From: Caldifarciminota bacterium UBA2202
GTDB taxonomy: Bacteria > Hydrothermota > 32-111
Assembly: GCA_002327905.1 (NCBI GenBank)
Contig: DCUY01000050.1
Location: 1-27,600 of the forward strand
Reading direction: 5' to 3'
DNA length: 27,600 bases
Position numbers and translations under genes: made by a program. Position 1 is the first letter of the stretch. Every line of letters starts with the position of its first letter. Under the pieces are notes generated by a model. The model made no database searches, was not told the DNA's origin, and worked only from the letters and a program-made list of their open reading frames with translations. Shown piece after piece: positions 1 through 6,997 of this stretch.

Positions 1-703
1 TTACATAATATACTGATAAATATAAAAACAAAGACAAAATACTATCATTTAGTTAATATACTGATAAATATAAAAACAAAGACAAAATACCATCATTTAG
101 TTAATACCCTTATAAATACAAGGTCAAAGACAAATACTATAGTTGAAGACAAATACAATTATGTAAAGATGGCAGACCATCATTTACATAATATACTGAT
201 AAATATAGGCTCAAATACAAATACAAGAAAACATATAAATATAAGATCAAAGACAAAATACCATCATTTAGTTAATACCCTTATAAATACAAGGTCAAAG
301 ACAAATACAATAGTTGAAGACAAATACAATTATGTAAAGATGGCAGACCATCATTTACATAATATACTGATAAATATAAAAACAAAGACAAAATACTATC
401 ATTTAGTTAATATACTGATAAATATAAAAACAAAGACAAAATACCATCATTTAGTTAATACCCTTATAAATGCAAGGTTAAAGACAAATACTATAGTTGA
501 AGACAAATACAATTATGTAAAGATGGCAGACCATCATTTACATAATATACTGATAAATATAGGCTCAAATACAAATACAAGAAAACATATAAATATAAGA
601 TCAAAGACAAAATACTATCATTTAGTTAATATACTGATAAATACAAGGTCAAATGCAATAACAGATCATCAATTGATAAATACAAGATTAAAGAAAAATA
701 CCC
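1..703. repeat. Higher-order tandem repeat array, 48-bp monomer in a 354-bp unit
   Basis: About eleven monomers of roughly 48 bp follow one another; each carries a core like ccatcattta-N(10-12)-ataaata followed by an A-rich half. They form a larger unit: bases 1 onward match bases 355 onward (offset 354) with only about two substitutions in the first 168 bases, and the match continues until about 615, where the copies diverge. The phrase starting atggcagaccatc recurs at 169, 340 and 523. All unit lengths seen (48, 171, 183, 354) are multiples of three, and the +1 frame stays open from base 1 to the stop at 796-798, giving a repetitive N/I/K/T/H-rich peptide. The array starts outside the window. 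Whether it is translated is unknown; it could be an intergenic satellite or the end of a repeat protein gene. Confidence 0.9.
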
Positions 704-704
704 A

Positions 705-739
705 GCGTCATCGCGATGAGTCCTCAAAGAAGCAATCTC
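705..739. repeat. Possible degenerate dispersed repeat (REP-like) at the array edge
   Basis: The block reads like a worn copy of a dispersed bacterial repeat that begins cgtcattgcgag and ends gaagcaatctc. Here the two ends are cgtcatcgcgatgag and gaagcaatctc. It contains the perfect 12-base palindrome tcatcgcgatga (708-719). Base composition changes sharply from the AT-rich array to this block. The family resemblance is from memory; the palindrome and composition change are seen directly. Confidence 0.4.
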
Positions 740-802
740 TATGCTTCTATGCATCTTTTACTCAAGCTCACTGCACATGGCGCATGGCTCAAGGCTGACA
801 TT

Positions 803-1564
803 ATGATCTCCTTCGCCTCTCTGTCAAGCTGTTCCGACGGGAATTCCTATGTCATTTTCACTGATTCCAACAAACTTGTCATCATTGATGCCGGCATTTC
901 TTACAGAAAGCTTAAGAACTCCCTTGCTTCATTAGGCCTTGATGCTCAAAATGTCACTCATGTTATTATAACTCATGCTCATAATGACCATATCAAAGGT
1001 CTTCCTTCCATATATAAGCAGTTAAAACCGACACTTATAGTCAATTCCTTGCTTAAAGAGAGATTCTCTTATTTTGAAAATCTGTCAACATACACATTTA
1101 ATACTCATTCAAACATTAACGGACTTGATTTCTTTTCAATTGAGGTGCCTCATGACCACATAAATAGCTCATTTTTGATAAGTTACGAGTCCAAAAGAAT
1201 TGGATTCATATCTGACGCAGGCATACTTTACCCTGAGCATTTAAATCATTTCAAGAACCTTGATTTTCTTGTGATTGAATCAAACCATTCATTAAAGAGA
1301 TTGGAACTTTCTAACTATCCTGAATTATTGAAGATAAGAATCAAATCCGACCTTGGACACCTGTCAAATCTACAATGCGGAGAAATTATAGCAGAACTTT
1401 ATCATTATAATCTTAAATGTATTCTATTTATTCATTTAAGTAAGAGAAGCAACCACCCCGACACTCTTTATGATGAGGTCATTTCAAAATTGCAGTCCAA
1501 CTTCCCTCTTATTGATTATAAAATTGCCCCCTACGACTCCCCTTCCGACATCATCGAAATCTGA
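803..1564 (+). CDS. Metallo-beta-lactamase-fold hydrolase, YycJ/WalJ-like
   Basis: A 253-residue protein of the metallo-beta-lactamase fold. The di-metal motif is H58-A-H60-N-D62-H63 in 'THAHNDHIKG'. The N-terminal 'FASLSSCSDGNSYVIF' and the later 'GHLSN' and 'IHLSKRSNHP' segments are the pattern of YycJ/WalJ proteins, cytosolic nuclease-like phosphodiesterases linked in Gram-positives to the WalRK system and DNA repair. The start at 803 is chosen because the family begins with this 'ISFASLxSxSxGNS' strand; an upstream ATG at 716 adds 29 unrelated residues encoded in the dispersed-repeat block. A weak AAGG lies about 8 bases upstream. The gene stands alone, between the repeat array and the hsd remnant. 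The fold is certain; the exact substrate cannot be read. Confidence 0.85.
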   Translation: MISFASLSSCSDGNSYVIFTDSNKLVIIDAGISYRKLKNSLASLGLDAQNVTHVIITHAHNDHIKGLPSIYKQLKPTLIVNSLLKERFSYFENLSTYTFNTHSNINGLDFFSIEVPHDHINSSFLISYESKRIGFISDAGILYPEHLNHFKNLDFLVIESNHSLKRLELSNYPELLKIRIKSDLGHLSNLQCGEIIAELYHYNLKCILFIHLSKRSNHPDTLYDEVISKLQSNFPLIDYKIAPYDSPSDIIEI

Positions 1565-1589
1565 CTTCATTTCTGCTGTAAAAATGAAG
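1565..1589 (+). terminator. Hairpin just after the MBL-fold gene
   Basis: CTTCATTT at 1565-1572 pairs with AAATGAAG at 1582-1589 across a 9-base loop, directly after the stop codon. No T-run follows, so it is a weak candidate for an intrinsic terminator or an mRNA 3' end structure. Confidence 0.35.
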
Positions 1590-1734
1590 CATTGGATCGC
1601 CTTCATATTTATTCTACCTGATAATCTTTCTGATTCTATTAAATAAAAATGATAGGAACAATTTGTTAAGCATATTTTAACACAAGTTAAATTCTATAAA
1701 TATCTTTGTGTACTTATATCACTTTTTACAATTC

Positions 1735-1884
1735 TTATATTTCGATAGTAGTTTCATCTCCAGCTATATTTCTAACTCTCATTCGCTGAGGTTTCTTTTC
1801 ATAAGATATTTTCCCATTCCAAAAGTCTTTTGATTTCTTACCATTGATTGCCAAATAGCCATTCTTGTCTATTTTCGAACTACT
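1735..1884 (-). pseudogene. Orphan C-terminal coding remnant fused out of frame to broken hsdS
   Basis: An open stretch of 49 codons without a start, ending in TAA at 1735-1737. It has plausible protein character: 'DKNGYLAINGKKSKDFWNG' then 'KPQRMRVRN' and 'ETTIEI'. It overlaps the end of the hsdS fragment in another frame, so a one-base shift near 1870-1880 would join the two. The sequence does not continue an HsdS target-recognition domain as I know it, so this is either a different gene's tail brought in by recombination or a divergent end. I do not recognise the family. The remaining gap, 1590-1734, holds nothing I can identify. Confidence 0.45.
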
Positions 1885-2135
1885 TCACCAACACTTCCAG
1901 TGTTAATAACCATTGTTTGATTCGCTTTGCGATTATATTTATTATAACAACCGAGCGGAATTAAACCGCCGTGGAACACGGGATATTTATATTCATTGGA
2001 TAAGTCTTTTTTTGTAAGATGCTTGCCACGCAATACTTTACAAACCTTTCCCAACTCTTTAAACTCCACCCCCTGTGGGCAAAGATCGGCGATTAGTTTT
2101 TCGATCTTGTTTACGGGCTTATTCATCTTGGCCAT
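1869..2135 (-). pseudogene. hsdS: Truncated type I restriction specificity subunit (HsdS N-terminus)
   Basis: The fragment encodes the start of an HsdS subunit, the protein that gives type I restriction-modification complexes their DNA sequence specificity. Visible HsdS signatures are 'LCPQGVEFKELGKVCKVLRG', 'YPVFHGGLIPLGCYN' and 'MVINTGSVGEVV'. It stops after fewer than 95 codons at 1869, while intact subunits run to about 400 residues with two recognition domains and two conserved helices. Only part of the first recognition domain remains. The ATG at 2135 is a best guess; ATGs at 2138 and 2126 are also possible, and all overlap or abut the end of the RhuM gene. The methylase therefore has no functional S subunit here. 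Confidence 0.85.
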
Positions 2136-3144
2136 CATTTCTTGTTTTTTTCTCAACCTTTTTCTGCACGGTTTTGAGGGTGTCCAAATAGGCTTTTTCC
2201 ACAGGGGAGAGAGTTTTTACCTGATATTTTTGGTATTCCTTTTCAGCTTTTTGCATAGCTTCATCGTGGCTGATTTTCCCCGCATCAGGTAGCACACCCT
2301 TGCCGTACATTTCAGTAAATCTATCAAGTTCCGCTATCCAGTCTTTCATCAGCATCCAGGTATATTCTCGGGCTTTCATTTCTGCAAGGTCGAAAAATGC
2401 CGATACCATGCGGTTAAGACGAAATAATTCATCTTCGTTAAGGTAATTTTTGGCGATTTTAGTTTCTGCTTTTATCGGTATCTCACTTCTAAAAGTCGTC
2501 AATCCCATAAAATCTTTTTCAGCATCGGCGCGTGAATAAATCGTTTCCGCTACGGTTTGTTTATTTACCGCATAATGAAGTTTGTTTTGTACTGTTTTAA
2601 AAAATCGGACTGATTCTTGTGTGTCAGGATCATAATCAATACTGGTCGCGTAGAGGTCAAGGACCTGGCGGTACAGCGCTTTTTCGCTACTGCGGATGTC
2701 GCGAATGCGTTCTAAAAGCTCTTTCCAGTAATTCCCCCCGCCCAGATCTTTGAGCCGCTCGTCGTCCATGGTAAAGCCTTTGCGAATGTACTCATTTAAT
2801 CGTTTTGTCGCCCATATCCTGAAATTGGTGGCAATGCGGGATTTTATACGATATCCGAGGGAAATGATCATGTCGAGGTTATAAAAAGGAATTTCCCTTT
2901 CTATGTTTCTGCTACCTTCTGTTTGAACTTGTCGGAATTTCCGACAGGTTGCCTCCTCGGTCAATTCCCCTTCCTCAAAAATGTGTTTAATGTGTTCGAC
3001 GATATTGGTTCGTGATGTTTGGTATAGTTCCGCCATTTGCTGTTGGCTTAACCACACATCCTCATTTTCAAACCGGACTTTAATGTCAGTTTCCCCGTCT
3101 TCAGTTTTATAGATTATGATATTGTTTTGTTCCTCTTTCTTCAT
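2119..3144 (-). CDS. RhuM-family (virulence RhuM) protein in hsd operon
   Basis: A 341-residue protein of the RhuM family (Pfam Virulence_RhuM). Typical features are the N-terminal 'YKTEDGETDIKVRFENEDVWLSQQQMAELYQTSRTN' region, which looks like a DNA-binding head, and the 'FYNLDMIISLGYRIKSRIATNFRIWAT' segment. Family members are often found between the M and S genes of type I restriction loci and in islands; their biochemical role is not established, and the name comes from a Salmonella island gene. The ATG overlaps the hsdM stop (TAATG), with AAGGA upstream, so it is co-translated with hsdM. The end is Lys/Glu-rich and probably coiled ('KKVEKKTRNDGQDE'). The reading frame is full length and undamaged, unlike its hsdS neighbour. 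Confidence 0.85.
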   Translation of the reverse strand: MKKEEQNNIIIYKTEDGETDIKVRFENEDVWLSQQQMAELYQTSRTNIVEHIKHIFEEGELTEEATCRKFRQVQTEGSRNIEREIPFYNLDMIISLGYRIKSRIATNFRIWATKRLNEYIRKGFTMDDERLKDLGGGNYWKELLERIRDIRSSEKALYRQVLDLYATSIDYDPDTQESVRFFKTVQNKLHYAVNKQTVAETIYSRADAEKDFMGLTTFRSEIPIKAETKIAKNYLNEDELFRLNRMVSAFFDLAEMKAREYTWMLMKDWIAELDRFTEMYGKGVLPDAGKISHDEAMQKAEKEYQKYQVKTLSPVEKAYLDTLKTVQKKVEKKTRNDGQDE

Positions 3145-4703
3145 TACTGGCTTCCTTCAAAATTCGCGACGATTTCATCAATCGCCTTGCGCAGTTTGTT
3201 TTGCCACGCAACAATGCCCGCGATCTCGGCGTTGAGTTTCTTTATATCAATTATCTCGCGGGTGTCTTTTTGCGCCACAAAGGTGGATACCCCGATGTTG
3301 TAGTCGTTTTCTTCAAGGGTTTTGTTGCTAACCAATTTGGCGAAATGCTTCCGATCAGTTCTTTGAATAAACGCTTCCATTATTTTGGCGCGGTTTTCAT
3401 CGGTCAATTTGTTTTTGTTTCCTCCACGAACAAACTCGGCCGAAGCGTCAATAAACAGTGTTTTATTGTCCTTCTTGCTTTTTTTGAGCACGATAATGCA
3501 AGTGGCAATGTTTGTGCCGAAGAAAAGATCCGGCGGAAGCTGGATCACGGTATCAATGTAGTTGTTATCTACAAGATATTTGCGGATCTTCTGCTCAGCG
3601 CCGCCACGGTACAGCACGCCGGGAAATTCAACGATCGCCGCCGTGCCGCTGGTGGAAAGCCAGGAGAGCATGTGCATGGTAAAGGCAAGATCGGCTTTGC
3701 TCTTTGGCGCTAATACGCCTGCCGGTGAAAAGCGCGGGTCATTGATAAGAAGTGGATTGCTGTCGCCTTCCCATCTGATGGAATATGGCGGATTGGAGAC
3801 TATTGCGTCGAAGGGCTCATCATCCCAGTGCTTGGGGTCGGTTAGAGTATCGCCGTGGGTAATATCAAAGTGATTGTAGTTGATGTCGTGCAAAAACATA
3901 TTGATACGGCAGAGATTGTAGATGGTGAGGTTTACTTCCTGTCCGAAGAAGCCTATCCTCACGTTTTCCTTGCCGAGGACTTTGACGAATTTGAGGAGCA
4001 AAGAGCCGGAACCGCAGGCCGGATCATAGACCTTGTTCACTTCTTTTTTTCCAACTGTTGTAATCTCGGCAAGTAGCTCGCTGACCTCTTGTGGAGTAAA
4101 GAATTCTCCTCCGGATTTGCCAGCATTAGAAGCGTACATGGTCATCAAAAACTCATAGGCATCGCCAAAGGCGTTGATCGTGTTGTCGTAATAATTCCCC
4201 AACCGCAGATCGCCGATTGCATCCAAAAGCTTTACCAGCTTCTGGTTTCGTTTTTCTACTGTATCACCGAGCTTGCTGGCATTCACATCGAGATCATCAA
4301 ACAAGCCTTTGAGATCATCTTCACTGTCCGAACCTTTGGCCGATTTTTCAATATTGCGGAACACTTTGGTTAGTGTTTCATTGAGATTAGCGTCATTGCG
4401 AGTTTTTGATCGGACATTGACAAAAAGCTCGCTCGGTAAAATATAGAACCCTTTTTCTTTTACCGTATCGGCACGACCGAACTCTGCCTTTTTGTCTGCA
4501 AGTTTGCCGTAGTCAAAGTCTTTAGTGCCGCTGCGCCGCTCGTCTTCATTAATATAGCTGGTGAGATTTTCGCTGATAAAGCGATAGAAAAGCATCCCTA
4601 AAACATATTGTTTAAAGTTCCAGCCGTCCACGCTACCACGCAGATTATTGGCGATCTGCCAAATGGCGCGGTGCAATTCGGCGCGTTCTTGATCATTCGT
4701 CAT
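3144..4703 (-). CDS. hsdM: Type I DNA methyltransferase M subunit (EcoR124-like)
   Basis: A 519-residue N6-adenine methyltransferase subunit. S-adenosylmethionine motif I is 'DPACGSGSLLLKF' (from D227) and catalytic motif IV is N304-P-P-Y307 in 'DAIVSNPPYSIRW'. The N-terminal helical domain 'ERAELHRAIWQIANNLRG' and 'NAGKSGGEFFTPQEVSELLA' match the EcoR124 (type IC) group, whose M subunit is close to this length. The start at 4703 follows the family's beginning ('MTNDQERAELH'); upstream in-frame ATGs at 4796 and 4805 would add non-family residues. An AAAGGAG is placed about 48 bases upstream of 4703, closest to an in-frame ATT, so the start is not fully settled. By eye the gene is GC-richer than the backbone, suggesting transfer. 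Normally two M pair with one S; S is broken here and no hsdR is present. Confidence 0.93.
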   Translation of the reverse strand: MTNDQERAELHRAIWQIANNLRGSVDGWNFKQYVLGMLFYRFISENLTSYINEDERRSGTKDFDYGKLADKKAEFGRADTVKEKGFYILPSELFVNVRSKTRNDANLNETLTKVFRNIEKSAKGSDSEDDLKGLFDDLDVNASKLGDTVEKRNQKLVKLLDAIGDLRLGNYYDNTINAFGDAYEFLMTMYASNAGKSGGEFFTPQEVSELLAEITTVGKKEVNKVYDPACGSGSLLLKFVKVLGKENVRIGFFGQEVNLTIYNLCRINMFLHDINYNHFDITHGDTLTDPKHWDDEPFDAIVSNPPYSIRWEGDSNPLLINDPRFSPAGVLAPKSKADLAFTMHMLSWLSTSGTAAIVEFPGVLYRGGAEQKIRKYLVDNNYIDTVIQLPPDLFFGTNIATCIIVLKKSKKDNKTLFIDASAEFVRGGNKNKLTDENRAKIMEAFIQRTDRKHFAKLVSNKTLEENDYNIGVSTFVAQKDTREIIDIKKLNAEIAGIVAWQNKLRKAIDEIVANFEGSQ

Positions 4704-4785
4704 TAAAATATTTGACGGTAACGGCAAACTCTTTTTTTCCACTTTTCTTTCAATCTTTACTCCTTTAAAATATTTTTGTCTTTTA

Positions 4786-4931
4786 TTATATCCCATTGTC
4801 TGCAAAATTCAAGAGATTTAATTTGTTTCTGCAGGACGGACACATATGTCCACCATAGAGATAACCATTGATTAGTTCACGATGACGAAGCTGGTAGGCT
4901 GGTGAAATGTAAATATGTTTTTCATTCTCAT
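4786..4931 (-). pseudogene. Possible frameshifted small gene with a CPxC motif before hsdM
   Basis: After a promoter and a good GGAGGT ribosome site (4933-4938), the ATGs at 4931 and 4925 open a frame that closes after about 19 codons. Shifting frame near the start gives an open stretch to the stop at 4786 with coding character: 'YISPAYQLRHRELINGYLYG' followed by 'GHMCPSCRNK'. The CPSC pair resembles half of a zinc ribbon. This looks like a small broken gene, or a leader whose product I do not recognise. Its 3' end overlaps the upstream extension of hsdM. Confidence 0.35.
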
Positions 4932-4955
4932 TACCTCCGAAATTGTTTCTCTGAT

Positions 4956-4982
4956 ATTATAACCAATTTGTAATGTTGTCAA
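4956..4982 (-). promoter_or_regulatory. Promoter for the hsdM operon
   Basis: On the minus strand, TTGACA at 4982-4977 and TATAAT at 4961-4956 are separated by 15 bases. This is one or two shorter than usual, but both boxes are perfect. It lies about 250 bases upstream of the chosen hsdM start and just ahead of the GGAGGT of the small broken gene. Confidence 0.65.
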
Positions 4983-5009
4983 GAATGATAACTGATAAAA
5001 AACATCAAA

Positions 5010-5028
5010 GGAGGGTTTAGAACCCTCC
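5010..5028 (-). terminator. Intrinsic terminator of hicB
   Basis: A perfect 8-bp stem (GGAGGGTT with AACCCTCC) and a 3-base loop lie about 55 bases past the hicB stop. Read on the minus strand it is followed by a T-rich run (TTTGATGTTTTTTAT). It also separates hicB from the hsdM promoter. Confidence 0.75.
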
Positions 5029-5081
5029 CCTGCAGTTATTTCCTTTATAGATTTACAATAGAAAAATGAGGTGCAAATATT

Positions 5082-5294
5082 CTACTTTACAGCTATGTAT
5101 TCGGCTATGGCTGTTGATTGCGGAATTGACAGTCCATCCTCTCTTATGCCCTGCAAATGCATTTCAATCGCCTCATGCATATTCTTCTCAGCTTTTTTTC
5201 TTGTTGTGCCGGTAGCTATGCATCCCGGCAGATCGGGAGAATATGCGGAATAATTCCCATTTGCTTTTTCTATAACTATTAAAAATCGGTGCAT
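5082..5294 (-). CDS. hicB: HicB-family antitoxin
   Basis: A 70-residue protein with the HicB fold: 'FLIVIEKANGNYSAYSPDLPGCIATGTTRKKAEKNMHEAIEMHLQ'. HicB proteins have a partial RNase H fold that binds and blocks the HicA mRNA interferase; many carry a C-terminal DNA-binding part for autoregulation. This one is short and appears to lack such a domain. It has a strong AGGAGG (plus-strand cctcct, 5304-5309) 9 bases before the ATG. The expected hicA sits directly upstream but is a pseudogene, so the antitoxin appears orphaned. It may persist as decay in progress or by restraining HicA proteins encoded elsewhere. Confidence 0.88.
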   Translation of the reverse strand: MHRFLIVIEKANGNYSAYSPDLPGCIATGTTRKKAEKNMHEAIEMHLQGIREDGLSIPQSTAIAEYIAVK

Positions 5295-5310
5295 TCTATT
5301 TATCCTCCTT

Positions 5311-5486
5311 TAATTTCGCTTGCTTTAAAGAGTGCCGGGAGCAATGTCATCCCGCATCATTTGGATGACCGGCAATTGTTACTCTGCACACTTTTATAGG
5401 GTGTTTATATTGCCTGTGCTTCCTTTTGTCGCAACTAAATACCATCCGTCTTTTTCAATCAACTTTATAATGCTTCTTATTTTCAT
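5311..5486 (-). pseudogene. hicA: Degenerate HicA toxin gene
   Basis: The first frame begins with a typical HicA start, 'MKIRSIIKLIEKDGWYLVAT' then 'KGS', and stops at 5394-5396 after 30 codons. In shifted frames the rest of HicA is still readable: 'RQYKHPIK', 'RVTIAGHPND', then 'DDIAPGTL'. In intact HicA the sequence GSHRQ carries the catalytic His; here one base missing right after GS removes that His and shifts the frame. A second shift lies near 5350-5362, where about seven extra bases sit in a GTCATCC/GGATGAC inverted repeat, and a stop replaces the Lys after GTL. With at least three lesions the toxin should be inactive. Confidence 0.85.
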
Positions 5487-5495
5487 TTTGAATAT

Positions 5496-5523
5496 ATTAT
5501 AACTATCATTTTTATTGTGTCAA
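5496..5523 (-). promoter_or_regulatory. Promoter of the hicA-hicB unit
   Basis: Perfect TTGACA (5523-5518) and TATAAT (5501-5496) on the minus strand, 16 bases apart. The -10 box ends only 9 bases before the hicA ATG, so the transcript would have almost no leader. Confidence 0.8.
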
Positions 5524-5557
5524 CACATCTTAAAACGCAATAAATATGTTTAGGAAT

Positions 5558-6823
5558 CTAAATCAACAAATAATCATAAAATCTGAAAACCTTAATTCTT
5601 TTGTCTATTAACAATTTATCAGGCAACTTTGACATGACCACTATTTCGGCTTTATTAATTTTTTTTTCTTCAATAAGACGAAGCAACGATGATGTTTCAC
5701 GATTGATATTTTCTTTATTAAGAGCCCATGTAATCTGTATTCCGGTCTTCTTTCCGGACTCATCAAATATAAAATCAATTTCATAATGATTTCTTAGGTA
5801 GTTCAGACGATATTTCTGTTTAAGATGATTAAAAAGCACATTTTCTATTTTTCGTCCATTTATTTCATCGCTTCCAAACATCTCACCTACAGCATACCCA
5901 ATATCAGAAAGATATATTTTACGGATCTCATTAAGAGCGTTTTCTTTCGCTTTGTACTGATAAAGAAAATCGGTGAAATAAATATTCTTTGACTTTTCAA
6001 CAATTCCGTAAACAGTTTTCTTTGAGATTTTGAAACCCTGCGATTTAAGTTCATTAAAAACCTTGTTAACTGAATATTCTTTGGCAAAGGAAATGATAAT
6101 CTTCTTCATTATCTGTCTTGTCACATTAGGATTTGATAAACCGTAGCTTTCAATTAAATCTCTATATATCATAACATTAAAATACTCCTGCAAAACCTTT
6201 ATTTTTGTGCTTTTCTCCATCCCTATAAGTTCAGGGAAACCTCCAAATTCAATAAACCCTTTAAGCTCTGTTTCAAGTTTTATTCTGTTTTCCATAGTTT
6301 TATCATGTTCGTCGATATTGAAGAATCGCAGATATTCCCTATATGACAATGTAGAGAGTTCGTAATTCAAAATTCTCCCTATCATAGCAGATGAAAGATT
6401 GTCTCTGAAAACTTCCGAATTGGAGCCCGTAATAAAGATTCTATCCGTGATAGTATCAGAGACCCTCATTATGAATTTTTCCCAATTCATCAGGTTCTGT
6501 ATTTCATCAAAAAGAAGATATATCCCTTTCAAACTGCTCTTCGGGTAAAGCAATAAATATGCGCTAAAAATATCGTCAGGATTTAGCTCTCCTATTCTTT
6601 CATCCTCAAAATTCAAATATATTATCCTGTCTTTGCTAACTCCCTTGTCTATTAGTTGTTTCGCAATCTGATACATGTAATATGTTTTACCGCATCTTCT
6701 CGGACCTGTAATTGTGATTACCTTCCCGCTTTGAAGAGGAACAGCCATATCTCTTTTTGTAATTAAAGGCAACTCTCTTTCATGAAAATCCGCAATTATT
6801 GATGCCAATGATTTAAGTTCCAT
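5558..6823 (-). CDS. AAA ATPase with C-terminal DUF4143 domain
   Basis: A 421-residue protein of the AAA_14/DUF4143 family. The Walker A motif is GPRRCGKT with K46, and Walker B is LLFDEIQN with D106-E107. The middle has helical segments. The C-terminal DUF4143 part (about 290-400) contains 'ENVLFNHL' and 'YEIDFIF...GIQITW', a pattern like the PD-(D/E)xK nuclease core. The family is widespread and often multicopy; its role is unsettled. The start at 6823 is supported by AGGAGG 4 bases upstream and because a further in-frame extension runs through the promoter at 6843-6871. It is a single-gene unit between the hic remnant and the peptidase gene. Confidence 0.9.
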   Translation of the reverse strand: MELKSLASIIADFHERELPLITKRDMAVPLQSGKVITITGPRRCGKTYYMYQIAKQLIDKGVSKDRIIYLNFEDERIGELNPDDIFSAYLLLYPKSSLKGIYLLFDEIQNLMNWEKFIMRVSDTITDRIFITGSNSEVFRDNLSSAMIGRILNYELSTLSYREYLRFFNIDEHDKTMENRIKLETELKGFIEFGGFPELIGMEKSTKIKVLQEYFNVMIYRDLIESYGLSNPNVTRQIMKKIIISFAKEYSVNKVFNELKSQGFKISKKTVYGIVEKSKNIYFTDFLYQYKAKENALNEIRKIYLSDIGYAVGEMFGSDEINGRKIENVLFNHLKQKYRLNYLRNHYEIDFIFDESGKKTGIQITWALNKENINRETSSLLRLIEEKKINKAEIVVMSKLPDKLLIDKRIKVFRFYDYLLI

Positions 6824-6842
6824 TTGTCCTCCTATTAAGGAA

Positions 6843-6871
6843 ACATTAACATAGAAGTATCCTTTTGTCAA
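6843..6871 (-). promoter_or_regulatory. Proximal promoter of the AAA/DUF4143 gene
   Basis: TTGACA (6871-6866) and TAATGT (6848-6843) on the minus strand with a 17-base spacer, 20 bases upstream of the start codon. Confidence 0.5.
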
Positions 6872-6952
6872 GGACAATTCTAAATAAGATATTTTGGGGA
6901 ACGGTGCTTATAAACTTGTAAATTTCATCTCCCCTCTTTCATATCTATTTTA

Positions 6953-6980
6953 ATTATACCCCTTCAGATGTAAATATCAA
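6953..6980 (-). promoter_or_regulatory. Distal promoter of the AAA/DUF4143 gene
   Basis: TTGATA (6980-6975) and TATAAT (6958-6953) on the minus strand with a 16-base spacer. A transcript from here would have a leader of about 120 bases that contains the proximal promoter. Confidence 0.5.
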
Positions 6981-6997
6981 TTGCATTTTTAGCTGAT

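Noticed and set aside
1..703. CRISPR array
   Set aside because: Repeats are contiguous, vary in sequence and have no unique spacers of constant length; it is a nested tandem repeat.
716..802. N-terminal extension of the MBL-fold protein from the ATG at 716
   Set aside because: The added residues are encoded in the repeat-like block and match nothing in the family, which starts at the 'ISFASL' strand.
3201..3713. Plus-strand open frame of 170 codons
   Set aside because: It is antisense to the conserved C-terminal half of hsdM; long antisense frames are common in GC-richer coding DNA.
6908..6936. Six-codon leader peptide upstream of the AAA/DUF4143 gene
   Set aside because: The purine-rich GAGGGGAG touches the ATG with no spacing, so it is unlikely to be a ribosome site; nothing else supports an attenuator.
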